Assembly: GCF_019343195.1 (NCBI RefSeq)
Contig: NZ_RPHB01000002.1
Location: forward strand, 310,001 to 374,000
From: Arthrospiribacter ruber
GTDB lineage: Bacteria > Bacteroidota > Bacteroidia > Cytophagales > Cyclobacteriaceae
Direction of reading: 5' to 3'
Length of the DNA stretch: 64,000 nt
The notes below the pieces were generated by a model. That model was not told the DNA's origin, did not search any database, and saw only the letters and a program-made list of their open reading frames with translations. Below, in pieces: positions 37,398 through 47,100 of this stretch (positions are counted from its first letter, which is position 1; each line of letters begins with the position of its first letter). The translations under genes and the position numbers were made by a program.

Positions 37398-39572
37398 TTA
37401 CATATTCCACCAATAAGTGAATTTTAATGCGACAGACCTGTCTTTGGCATAAAATGGAGCAGGAAGGTAATTGTCTGTCAACACCAGGAAAATATCAGAG
37501 GCAGGCGCAAACCTCCACTGCAAGCGGGCATTGAGGTTGATGTTTTCAATCTGCTCATTGTATTGGACAAAGGTGGTGATGAAGAAAGTATTGGTCAATG
37601 TCAAATCCATTCTTGGTCCCACAAGCCAAAAGCTGGTGACATTCCAAGGTTCAGGAAGGTGGATCTCATTATAATTCGCATTCATCGTGATGCTGAAATA
37701 GGGCTGAAACCTGTACCCCATTTCGCCAGCTACATTATACCTGTCCCCATCGGCAAAATACCCACCCACGCGTCCGGATGCAGAATAAGTGAATATACTT
37801 TGTGGCTTAGAGGTAAATTCACCTCCCATAGAGTACCATTGGTGTTCTGTACCGGATTCCAGTCTTTGCCCCGAAAAGTTGGTCGGATCAAAAGGCTGCT
37901 GAAGCTTGATGTAATCATAAGCTCCCCAAACAAACAGGTTACTTTGACTTCTGAACCTCACCCTATATAATACATAGGACTCGTTGTCCGTAAGTTCCCA
38001 GGAAGTATTGTAAAAGAGGTTAACATTGAATTCAGGGCCATGACTCAGGATGGTTTTACTTTTTGGGAAAAAGAGGTATCCTATGCTGGGGCTGGCTTTG
38101 TAAAATCCCGTACGGGGCACGAACCCCACTTCTGCCGTATAATTATCAGAAACATATTCATGCCTCCAGTTCCAGGTGAGATTACCCGATGCATACCTGA
38201 GATTCGCGGCATGCACCATGCCATTCCCCTGAACAGGACTAAAAGAATTGAGCACAAAAGCTTTTCCCGTCCATAAGTTATTGGAGGATGCATAATTAAA
38301 CTCCATTCCCAAGTTCCTGTTATAGGCACTGAACCTCCTCTCCTCTCCTACCGGTAAATCAAAGGGAGCAGATTGCCTGTTGACCAAAATCGCGCCGATG
38401 TTGGACCGCGAAAAAACCCTACGCTGAAGAGAGATGACAGAATAGTTTTGACCACCGAGGTTTTGCTCCGGTACAGAACCAGTCTGCATGCTCATGGCCC
38501 CTATTCTCCAATCTTTATTCACCCTTCCACTTAGCCTCGCTCCACCAAGTATCGGTGCATCCAGTCCTACTCTTCTGGAAAAAAATGGCCTGATGGTTTC
38601 GTAACCAAAGTTTCCGAAAATATCCCCATTCTCTAGAAAAAACTGTCTCCTTTCCGGAAAGAAGAGTTCAAATCGCTCCAAATTGGTCACCTGCCTATCT
38701 ACCTCTACTTGGGAAAAATCCGGATTGACGGTAAGGTCAAGGTTGAGTGATGAGCTTAGGCCTATTTTGGCATCCATACCAAAAGCGTTCCTGTACTCAG
38801 CCGCTCCCCCCTCCTGAATATTCCTGTTCATACCGCCAAGAGCATAAGGGATCACGGAAACATTCGGTCCTGGGGAAGGTGGTGGGGTATCCCAGACCAA
38901 AACGCCTGTATAGGCCAGTGAAGCGGAAGGAAACTGCCGGGGTACCGGCGCCCATCCAGACTTCTCGGTGGTTTTCAAATCCATACGGCTGAAATTAATC
39001 CCCCACTCTGTAATGCCGTCCTTGTAGCGGATAGACTTAAAAGGTATGGCAGCTTCAAAGACCCATTTGTCCTCATAATTGACAACTTTGGATACCCATT
39101 TATTGTCCCAGCTCAGGTCGATCTGTCCCCCATTAAACATGATCCCGTCCCATTGTGCTCCTGCTGCATTGGCACCGAAGGAAAACCCATTTAACTGATC
39201 ATCAAAAGGGTCAAGAAACAAAAGAAAATTATCATTTCGTCCAAATGTAAAATCGCGACGTAGAGACTCTACCATGTAGGGTCCATCTACAGCATGAAAA
39301 TTCTCTACCAGCAAATAAAGGTGCTTTTCATCATAAGCCATACGAACATCCGTTCGCACATTCGAATATGAAGTGTCCATGGGTATGATCATGAAAAAAT
39401 CCGTTGCCACCTCTGCTTCTGCCCAGGTCTTTTCATCAATCATCCCGTCAATGATTACGGGATCAGAGGCTTCACGGATATGAAGACGGTAAGAGGAATT
39501 GATCTTTTTCTGTGCTGTGGCTGAAACGGAAAGCACGCAAAATAAAAAAACCAGAAAAATGGCTTTATTCAT
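37398..39572 (-). CDS. DUF5916 outer-membrane protein with CBM9-like domain
   Basis: About 724 residues from [20 protein letters not shown], a signal peptide; the ATG 11 codons upstream is less likely. An N-terminal CBM9-like domain (~35-215: [46 protein letters not shown]) is followed by the DUF5916 barrel ([54 protein letters not shown]). The last residues, [10 protein letters not shown], are barrel-like. DUF5916 proteins are outer-membrane proteins common in Bacteroidota and of unknown function. Confidence 0.88.
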   Translation of the reverse strand: MNKAIFLVFLFCVLSVSATAQKKINSSYRLHIREASDPVIIDGMIDEKTWAEAEVATDFFMIIPMDTSYSNVRTDVRMAYDEKHLYLLVENFHAVDGPYMVESLRRDFTFGRNDNFLLFLDPFDDQLNGFSFGANAAGAQWDGIMFNGGQIDLSWDNKWVSKVVNYEDKWVFEAAIPFKSIRYKDGITEWGINFSRMDLKTTEKSGWAPVPRQFPSASLAYTGVLVWDTPPPSPGPNVSVIPYALGGMNRNIQEGGAAEYRNAFGMDAKIGLSSSLNLDLTVNPDFSQVEVDRQVTNLERFELFFPERRQFFLENGDIFGNFGYETIRPFFSRRVGLDAPILGGARLSGRVNKDWRIGAMSMQTGSVPEQNLGGQNYSVISLQRRVFSRSNIGAILVNRQSAPFDLPVGEERRFSAYNRNLGMEFNYASSNNLWTGKAFVLNSFSPVQGNGMVHAANLRYASGNLTWNWRHEYVSDNYTAEVGFVPRTGFYKASPSIGYLFFPKSKTILSHGPEFNVNLFYNTSWELTDNESYVLYRVRFRSQSNLFVWGAYDYIKLQQPFDPTNFSGQRLESGTEHQWYSMGGEFTSKPQSIFTYSASGRVGGYFADGDRYNVAGEMGYRFQPYFSITMNANYNEIHLPEPWNVTSFWLVGPRMDLTLTNTFFITTFVQYNEQIENINLNARLQWRFAPASDIFLVLTDNYLPAPFYAKDRSVALKFTYWWNM

Positions 39573-39931
39573 GAGGTTATTGCTGGGTGTCTTTTGAGAA
39601 TTCAAAAATAAAAGGAATACCAGAGACTTTCTTGATTTTTTTGCAAAAGTCCGAAATCAGGTACAGATGGAAAATGTGATGGCTGAAAATAAATTTCAAG
39701 ATTCGACCCAAGGTAAAAAGTTTCAAAAACCGATTTCGCAAAAGTTAAAGAATTAGCCCGAATTTTTGATTTAATATAATTCGAATATAAAATTGATTTT
39801 TGGAAATAATTTCAGTGAAAAAATACCCTATATAGGGTATTTCAGCACTGTGATCCATTTTGTACCTTTAAGCATCTTATTCCATTTTTTTCACGGTTTT
39901 TATAGGGAAGTTTTCGTTGAAAAACTTCCCA
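39573..39931. other. Gap upstream of DUF5916 gene, leading into repeat array
   Basis: About 360 AT-rich bases that should hold the promoter of the DUF5916 gene on the minus strand. No coding frame of note. It passes directly into the 11-bp repeat array at 39932. Confidence 0.4.
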
Positions 39932-40030
39932 TTTTTTTACTCTATATCTATTTTATTTCAACTGTACTTCTACCATATTTCTACTGTATTTCAACCATAT
40001 TCCCACTATATCTCTACAATATATCATTTA
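39932..40030 (+). repeat. Degenerate 11-bp tandem array A (about nine units)
   Basis: Contiguous 11-mers with consensus TATTTCTACCA. From 39954 the units read TATTTCAACTG, TACTTCTACCA, TATTTCTACTG, TATTTCAACCA, TATTCCCACTA and TATCTCTACAA, with weaker units on both sides. Phase is kept exactly, with no spacer. The array runs up to and touches the stop codon of the cusB-type gene. Confidence 0.75.
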
Positions 40031-41785
40031 ATGAACATGCTTCACCTCCGGCTGATTGCCAGATGATGAAGTAACTCTCTTACCCGGCTGATATGTTTCC
40101 TTGACCTCACCACAAGTCAGCATCATGTCCCCGAAATATGGATTGCGGATTTCTTTTTCTGAGCTCAACCAATAGGCTCCTTCATCTCGAAAAGCCATAG
40201 GACAATATTGACGGTAAAGCGTTTGGTCCAATACACCGAAATACTCCACCGCTTCAATCAGGTCGTCAGATAAAGTCTCGAAATGCTTCCTCTGCTCCTC
40301 CACATCAGAGGTCTGAGTGATTTTATCTAGACTGCTTTGCATCGGTCTGAGCAAATCCATCCAAATGTCATGGGCTTTGTTGTCTAAAAGCTTCATATCC
40401 ACTTTGGACAAACTGGCTTTGGCCGGACTGATGGCTGATTGGGTAGCTTTTGGATCAGTTTTTACCAAAGCATCCTTGATAGGCAAGTAGCTTTGCACAA
40501 ACGCCGTAAGTTGCTTTCTAAATTCCTCGGGTGTATCCAAAGTCTTCACTTCAGGCCTTGTCATCATGCTGTAATTACCACTCAACTGTGCCGCTGCATC
40601 AATGGCAAAAACCCCATTGCTGACCACCTGATCACCTTCTTCTACTCCTGACAAAACCAAGTAGTCTTCACCTACCCTTGGCCCCAATTCTACCTCACGC
40701 ATCTCGAACGCCGGAGCTTCCTTATCACCTACCTGCACATAGACCACCGATCTAGGCCCTGTCCAAAGTATCGCTGTCTTGGGAATCATCAAACCTGACT
40801 GAGCCGCTTGGCCTGTAGAGATATTGGCTGAGACAAACATCTCCGGTTTCAATTCAAAATTCCGATTCGTTGCTTCCGCACGAACGCCTACTGTTCTGGT
40901 ATCGGGATTCAAGACAGGGTCGATATAAGTCACCTTAGCATTGAAAGCCCTTCCCGGATAAGCAGAAACCGAGAAACTCAAATCATCTCCTTTTCGAATT
41001 GCCCCTAGATCAGATTCATAAGCGTCAAGAATTACCCAAACATTACTTAAATCAACGATTTCAAACAAAGCCGATCCCCTACTCACAAAATCTCCCACCG
41101 CAATATTTCTTGCTGTCACCACACCAGCCACATCAGCATAGACATCAAATTGGGTCTGAACCTGACCTGAACTTTCTATAGCAGCAATCTGCTCCTCCGA
41201 AATCTTCCAAAGTCTCAGTTTTTCTTTGGCAGCTTGATACAATTCCGGTTGACGATCTTTGATTTTGGCCGTTTCCAACAGCTCCTTTTGGGCATTGACC
41301 AGTTCTGGGGAATACAATGTGGCCAGTTTTTGCCCTCTTTGAACTTCTTGCCCGGTAAAATTGACAAACAATTGATCCACCCTTCCCGCATAATTGGCAG
41401 TAAGACTTTTCACACGCTGTTCATTGGCTTGGATTTTTCCTGTTAGGGAAAGTTTCCCAGTACCAGCCCCGGATTTAACCCTGACAGTCTGCACGTTGGA
41501 AAGAGCAACTGCCTCGGGAGTCATTTCCAACACAAAGGGGCTGGATTCTCCGCCCTTTTTATTGCTGACTGGAGTAAGTGCCATACCGCAAAGCGGACAT
41601 TGCCCAGGTTCATTTTGACGGATTTGCGGGTGCATAGAGCAAGTATATTCCACCCCGTTTTCATCAATATGCGTATGCTCGTGATCAGGATGCTCTTCCC
41701 CTCCCCCACGAATCAGATATCCCGCTACCCCTCCAAAGAAAAGGCAGCCGAGGATGATGATTACTATATGTTTATTTTTGTTCAT
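40028..41785 (-). CDS. cusB: CusB-type RND periplasmic adaptor with metal-binding domains
   Basis: 585 residues that link the CusA-type pump to the outer-membrane channel and hand over Cu(I)/Ag(I). TM anchor at ~8-25. A His-rich stretch (EEHPDHEHTH) precedes a heavy-metal-binding domain, EYTCSMHPQIRQNEPGQCPL then CGMALTPV. Next comes the membrane-fusion core (lipoyl/barrel parts: GRVDQLFVNFTGQEVQRGQ, YADVAGVVTARNIAVGDFV). A C-terminal DUF3347 domain has YCPMAFRDEGAYWLS and MMLTCGEV, candidate copper ligands. E. coli CusB is ~400 residues, so both end domains are additions usual in Bacteroidota. It is the last gene of the efflux set. Confidence 0.93.
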   Translation of the reverse strand: MNKNKHIVIIILGCLFFGGVAGYLIRGGGEEHPDHEHTHIDENGVEYTCSMHPQIRQNEPGQCPLCGMALTPVSNKKGGESSPFVLEMTPEAVALSNVQTVRVKSGAGTGKLSLTGKIQANEQRVKSLTANYAGRVDQLFVNFTGQEVQRGQKLATLYSPELVNAQKELLETAKIKDRQPELYQAAKEKLRLWKISEEQIAAIESSGQVQTQFDVYADVAGVVTARNIAVGDFVSRGSALFEIVDLSNVWVILDAYESDLGAIRKGDDLSFSVSAYPGRAFNAKVTYIDPVLNPDTRTVGVRAEATNRNFELKPEMFVSANISTGQAAQSGLMIPKTAILWTGPRSVVYVQVGDKEAPAFEMREVELGPRVGEDYLVLSGVEEGDQVVSNGVFAIDAAAQLSGNYSMMTRPEVKTLDTPEEFRKQLTAFVQSYLPIKDALVKTDPKATQSAISPAKASLSKVDMKLLDNKAHDIWMDLLRPMQSSLDKITQTSDVEEQRKHFETLSDDLIEAVEYFGVLDQTLYRQYCPMAFRDEGAYWLSSEKEIRNPYFGDMMLTCGEVKETYQPGKRVTSSSGNQPEVKHVH

Positions 41786-41909
41786 GTTTTTTTAGACTCA
41801 AGATTTAAGACATAAGACATAAGATTTGAGACAGCCTGACCTTTGAGGTTTTTGGAACCCTGAAGGTATTTTGGGTAATATTAAATGCCTAACCATTGAT
41901 TCATATTCC

Positions 41910-41975
41910 TATCTCTATAGTATTTCAATTGTATTTCCACTTTATTTCAATCGTATTTCTACCATATTTCAAACT
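41910..41975 (+). repeat. Degenerate 11-bp tandem array B (six units)
   Basis: Units TATCTCTATAG, TATTTCAATTG, TATTTCCACTT, TATTTCAATCG, TATTTCTACCA and TATTTCAAACT follow each other without spacers, the same 11-mer as array A. The last unit overlaps the end of the channel gene (stop at 41969). Further toward cusB, near 41805-41830, AGACATA is repeated in tandem with AGATTTA/AGATTTG variants. Confidence 0.75.
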
Positions 41976-43498
41976 CCAACCAACGTTTCTAATCTCGCCA
42001 ACTGAATCTCCCTCTCAATCTTCGTATTCAGCAAACTCAACCTGAAATCCAGCAATTCTCTTTGGATGCTCAAGATCTCTTCGAAGGAACTGCCTTCCGT
42101 CGCGTATGAAGTCACGGAAAGTTCCAAGGTTTGCTCGGTCAATTCAATTTGATCTTGTAAGAGTCGGATTTTACGGTCAGCATCTTTGATGGACACCAAG
42201 ATGGTTTCAAATTCAGTTTCCAGATTTCTTTGCAGGTCTTCTTTTTGCCTTTCATTGGCTTCCCAGTAAAGCTTGGATTCTGCTTCCATGGCTTTGTACT
42301 TTTTGCGGTAAATCGGCAGGGAAACCGTTGCCATCGGCATGATCATATTATTGCCCATACCTGCTGGCATATAATCCATTCCGCCCATACCACCAGGCAC
42401 GCCCATTTCAGGTCTAGGGGAAAACACCATATAATTCAATCCCAATCCAAACATGGGCTTACCTTCCAATTTGGCCATTTCACCTTGCTTCTGATAGGCC
42501 AAACCTTCTTTTTCCAGCATCAACAGCATGGGATTGGTCTCCAAAATTTGCTCAAGCATTTCTACTTCCCAACCCTTAGCTTTTTGACTTTCCGACTGGC
42601 TTTCTATGGCTACAACTTCGTTTTTATCCCTACCTAATAGTTGATTGAACCTTACTGTCAATGGGCGCTTGTCCACCTCCAACTGTTCCAAATCAGACTC
42701 TAAAGCCTTGATCTGAACTTGCAGTCGGAGTACATCCGTGAGTTTACCGGAACCTCCACCCGAACCCATGCTGTTCATGGAAGCAGCACCTGAGGATTGC
42801 CCTGAAGAAGTAGCGGAAGAACCTCCACCTCCCATGCCCATGCCATCATCTCCACTTCCCTGTTGGCTACCCCGTGTTGGCCTTCTTACCGCTGAAGACA
42901 CAGATGAAACAGCCTCAGAAGTACTTCCTCCCTGATAGCGGATGATAGCCAATTGCTCCAAAGATCTCAAAATCTCCAAATTGGATGCGGTAATGTCAAT
43001 GGTATTTTGCAATTGCTGCAATTGGAAGTAAGTCTCCTTGACCTGATACAGAAGTACATTCCGCTGCTGTCTGAATTCCTCGTATTTGGCCTCAGCCATC
43101 AGCGTGGCTTCATCCTTCTGCGTCCTTAGCATCCCAAACCAAGGAAACATCTGCATCACCGATGCCTCTGCCCGCTGATTCCCCATCAACAGCTCCATCG
43201 GTCTGGTAAAAACACCAATGTTCAATTGAGGGGATTCAAGGCTTACTTGGTTTGTTTTTTCTAATGAAGCCTGATACCCTTTAAAAGATGCTTGAAGTCC
43301 GGGGTTGTTTTCGGCTGCTTCTTCTAGGTATTGGTTTAAAGTTTGACCTTGGGCTAATCCTATATTCAACAGCCAAATAAACACTAGGAAAAGATATTTG
43401 TGGATATTGGATATTGATTGATATTGTACCAGAGCTCTAAGCTGTTCCTTTGATTTCAAGTATTCAGATAGGCAATATTTTTCTGTAAATCTGTTCAT
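41969..43498 (-). CDS. TolC/CusC-type outer-membrane efflux channel
   Basis: 509-residue outer-membrane factor completing the CusA/CusB pump. Two coiled-coil TolC repeats are visible (AEAKYEEFRQQRNVLLYQVK and AESKLYWEANERQKEDLQRN). Two odd inserts stand out: a Gly/Ser/Met-rich stretch around residues 212-252 (GSGDDGMGMGGGGSS), and a Met-rich loop around 365-395 (GVPGGMGGMDYMPAGMGNNM), possibly copper-binding. The hydrophobic signal (YLFLVFIWLLNIGLAQG) comes after a 34-residue leader that is partly encoded by the GATATT repeat array at 43393-43425. The ATG overlaps the stop of the upstream S23-type gene (ATGA). The start may have been remade by insertion of that unit. Confidence 0.88.
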   Translation of the reverse strand: MNRFTEKYCLSEYLKSKEQLRALVQYQSISNIHKYLFLVFIWLLNIGLAQGQTLNQYLEEAAENNPGLQASFKGYQASLEKTNQVSLESPQLNIGVFTRPMELLMGNQRAEASVMQMFPWFGMLRTQKDEATLMAEAKYEEFRQQRNVLLYQVKETYFQLQQLQNTIDITASNLEILRSLEQLAIIRYQGGSTSEAVSSVSSAVRRPTRGSQQGSGDDGMGMGGGGSSATSSGQSSGAASMNSMGSGGGSGKLTDVLRLQVQIKALESDLEQLEVDKRPLTVRFNQLLGRDKNEVVAIESQSESQKAKGWEVEMLEQILETNPMLLMLEKEGLAYQKQGEMAKLEGKPMFGLGLNYMVFSPRPEMGVPGGMGGMDYMPAGMGNNMIMPMATVSLPIYRKKYKAMEAESKLYWEANERQKEDLQRNLETEFETILVSIKDADRKIRLLQDQIELTEQTLELSVTSYATEGSSFEEILSIQRELLDFRLSLLNTKIEREIQLARLETLVGV

Positions 43499-44102
43499 TT
43501 CAATTCCTTTTTTGAATTGTAAATAGATTGAATGTAGTTGTTGAGTTTGAGTGAAAGTTTGTCAGACACTTGCTTGAAGTCATCAAACTCCTCCTTTGGA
43601 ATAATCTCTCTTTCAAGCATTAAGCTTAACCAATGATTTACGGCCTCGATCATAGATCCTCTGCTATTGTAGAGAAACCTAATTCTATCAAGATAATGAA
43701 ACCGACCATAGGACTCAGCTAAATTTGCCCCAATAGAATCTGTCGATTCAATAAATTGATCACCAATAATTTTTCGTGTCTGCCAATCCATTTTTTTATA
43801 AATAACCCATCCCTTCCGCGACAGCTGTCTGGACAATTTATACACCTCCAAATCCTCCAATTTTATATACCCCTTTTTCTCTTCCATATCATTAAAAGAT
43901 TACTTAAACCAAAGACTACTAATAACATTTACCCCATCTCCTCAATTGCCAACCAGCTAAATATTCAAATTAAACGCCTGAAGACCAGCCCAATATCTAA
44001 TATCAATGAATATCCATCAAAATCCTTTAGCACTTTCCAATAACCAAATAAACGTTTGATACCAAAACCAATATCCACCAATATCTAATATCCATTAATA
44101 TC
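43393..44102. mobile_element. S23-type gene unit bounded by inverted 33-nt phased arrays
   Basis: Left end 43393-43425 has GATATT at 43393, 43403, 43410 and 43420. Right end 44070-44102 has AATATC at 44070, 44080, 44087 and 44097. Both follow the plan 6-4-6-1-6-4-6, and the left end equals the reverse complement of the right at 28 of 33 positions. A partial inner copy (AATATC at 43992, 43999, 44009) lies next to the right end. The unit encloses the four-helix-bundle gene and splits cusA from the channel gene. 23S rRNA intervening sequences have the same plan: an S23 ORF inside inverted ends that pair as RNA. Confidence 0.55.
43495..43887 (-). CDS. Four-helix-bundle protein (S23 / IVS-type)
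   Basis: 130 residues of the TIGR02436/S23 family, first known from ORFs in 23S rRNA intervening sequences and related to Avd of diversity-generating retroelements. Family marks: LEDLEVYKLSRQLSRKGWVI, QFIESTDSIGANLAESYGRF, HYLDRIRFLYNSRGSMIEA. It probably forms a basic, nucleic-acid-binding homopentameric bundle like other members. It is wholly unrelated to the metal-efflux genes on either side, and its stop overlaps the channel start by four bases. It is bounded by inverted GATATT/AATATC arrays. Confidence 0.9.
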   Translation of the reverse strand: MEEKKGYIKLEDLEVYKLSRQLSRKGWVIYKKMDWQTRKIIGDQFIESTDSIGANLAESYGRFHYLDRIRFLYNSRGSMIEAVNHWLSLMLEREIIPKEEFDDFKQVSDKLSLKLNNYIQSIYNSKKELK

Positions 44103-44112
44103 AATTTTGAAT

Positions 44113-47100
44113 CTAACCCCTTATCTGATACTCCCTAAGTTTCCCATAAAGCACCGGCACAATAAACAGTGAAATCAACGCCACCGTCATCCCCCCAAAA
44201 GCAGGTATCGCCATAGGGATCATGATGTCGGAGCCTCGGCCTGAACTTGTCAGTACGGGAAGCAAAGCCAATAAAGTGGTTGCTGTTGTCATCAGACAAG
44301 GTCTAACCCTTTTCAGTCCGGCTTCCAAGACTGCTTTTCGTACTTCTTTTACATTTTCTGGCTGGATTTTTTCGAAGCTTTGTTTCAAATAGGTTCCCAT
44401 CACTACCCCATCATCGGTAGCGATACCGAAGAGGGCGATAAAGCCCACCCAAACTGCCACCGAAAGATTGAAGGTGCGCATTTGGAAGAGTTCCCGCATG
44501 TTGGTCCCTAAGAAGTTAAAGTCAAAAAACCAGTCTTGACCATACAGCCAAAGCATCATAAAACCTCCTGAAAATGCCATGGCAATGGCTGAGAAGATCA
44601 TCAAGACCATGGCTGTGGAGCGGAACTGCAGGTAAAGAATCAGGAAAATCACCGCCAAACACAGGGGTATCACAATCGCCAAGCGCTTTTCGGCACGGAT
44701 CTGATTTTCGTAACTTCCGGAGAAAGTGTAGGACACCCCGGTAGGTACTTTTAACTCACCGCTGTCAATTTTTTGTTGGATAAAGTTTCGGGCATCATCT
44801 ACCACTGAACCCTCAGCAAAGCCATCCCGCTTATCAAATAGCACATAGCCCACCAAGAAGGTGTTTTCCCCACGGATCATCATGGGTCCAGGTCTGTAAT
44901 TGATCTCTGCCAACTGCCCCAAAGGTATCTGTGCTCCCGTAGGCGTACTGACCAAAATCCGCTTCAAAGCTTCGGGATCATCCCTGTACTCTCTGGCATA
45001 TCGGGCACGGATGGCATAGCGTTCCCTGCCTTCTACCGTCGTGCTCAAGGTCATTCCGCCTATCGCCACTTCGATAAATTCCTGCACATCGGCAATATTC
45101 AGCCCAAACCTACCCAGTTGGGTTCTATCCAAATCAATCTCCAAATACGGCTTGCCCAAAGAACGGTCTGCAAAAACTGCCTCAGACTTTACGGAAGGCA
45201 CTTCTTTCAACACCGACTCCAACTTCAAGCTGAAATCCTCTATGGTTTCCAAATCTGGACCATACACTTTCATCCCCATAGGAGCACGCATTCCCGTCTG
45301 CAACATCACCAAGCGGGTTTCGATAGGCTGGAGTTTAGGTGCGGAAGTTACCCCGGGAAGATTGGAGGTACGCACTTGGATTTCATCCCATATATCATCA
45401 GGCGTGCGGATTTCATCCCTCCACTGACGGAAGTATTGACCACGTCTTTCATTTGGCACCAAGTATTTGGCGACATTTCTAATCACCGACCTGCGCTGGG
45501 ATTCCTCCATGTAATTCTTTTCTTCATCCCATATAGCCCCATCCTGACGGTCATACCACCAGGTTTTACCATTAACCTCAAGCTGATAATTTCCCTCTCG
45601 ATCTACTTCAAATCGGAGTTTGCGGGCATCATCATCCTGAAGGTATTCAGTCTTGTAATTGATGATATTTTCATACATGGACATGGGAGCGGGATCAAGC
45701 GGACTTTCTGCCCTACCTGCTTTTCCAACCACCATTTCCACCTCCGGAATGGCCTGCACCAACATATCAAGCTGCTTTACAATCTGCATATTGGCCTCCA
45801 CGCCGGAGTGAGGCATAGAGGTAGGCATCAAAAGAAAAGAGCCTTCATTCAAGGCTGGCATAAACTCCTTGCCCATGCCAGGAAAGGTATGGGTCAGGCC
45901 CGACCAAACAGATGTGGTGCGGATATTGACTCCCAATTTGTCAAAACCGGTAGCCACAAAACCGAAAATATTTCCAAACCCTATCCAAATATTCAAAGCC
46001 AAAAGGATAACTGTCAAAGGGATCAGTAAAAAGATTTTAGCGTTTTCCAAGCACCAATTTAGCAGTTGCGCATAGTAGTGGATAAACAAGGCGAATACCC
46101 CCAAAACCAAACCCACTACCAGACCAATAAAAATAAAGTTAACGAATACAGATTGGGTCAAGCCCAATGGTCTCCACTCAATCGCCAATAAAACGGATAC
46201 TGCCACCACAGCTATCAGCATGGCAATCTGATTTTTGTAGCGTCCCTCTTTTGTTTGTTTTAGGAAAAAGTGATGGATCAAATGATTGGCTGCAAAAGCC
46301 AATAAGACCCATCCCGCCCAAGGGAAATAGAACAGTAGCACTAAGCCCAAAACTGCCATGGCGATATTCAGCACCGTCTTATAATTCTTGGACTTCACTT
46401 TCGCTCCAAACACCCAATGGGCAAAAGCCGGCATAAAGATCAAAGTAAAGATTAAAGCTGCGATCAAAGCAAAGGTCTTGGTATAGGCCAATGGCCCGAA
46501 CAACTTCCCTTCCGCTGCCTGCAGAGTAAATACAGGCAAGAAGCTGACAATCGTAGTCATCACAGCTGTCAAGATCGCCGAACTCACCTCTGTGGTCGCA
46601 TCATAAATAATCTGGAGTTTGGACTTTTTATCATCAGACTCTTCGAGATACCTAAGTATATTTTCATTCAGAATAATCCCCAAATCCACCATGGTTCCAA
46701 TGGCAATGGCAATACCCGAAAGCGCCACAATATTGGCATCCACGCCTACATACTTCATCATGATAAAACACATCAAGACTGCCAATGGCAACAATGCGGA
46801 GATCAAAATCGAAGCTCGAAGGTTATACACCATCACCATGATCACAATGATGGTAATCAAAATTTGCAAGCTGATGGCTTCATTCAGTGTATTCAAGGTT
46901 TCCTTGATCAGTCCAGAACGGTCATAGAAAGGCACTATAGTCACCTTGGAGACCGTACCATCTTCCAGCGTTTTGCTCGGAAGTCCTGGGGTGATTTCAT
47001 CGATTTTAGCTTTGAGTGCATCAATTACCTGAAGAGGATTGTCTCCGTAGCGTGCCACTACCACGCCACCTACTGCTTCGGCACCACCCTTGTCCAAAAT

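Noticed and set aside
39932-40030. CRISPR array
   Set aside because: The 11-bp units are contiguous with no spacers, too short for CRISPR repeats, and no cas genes are present.
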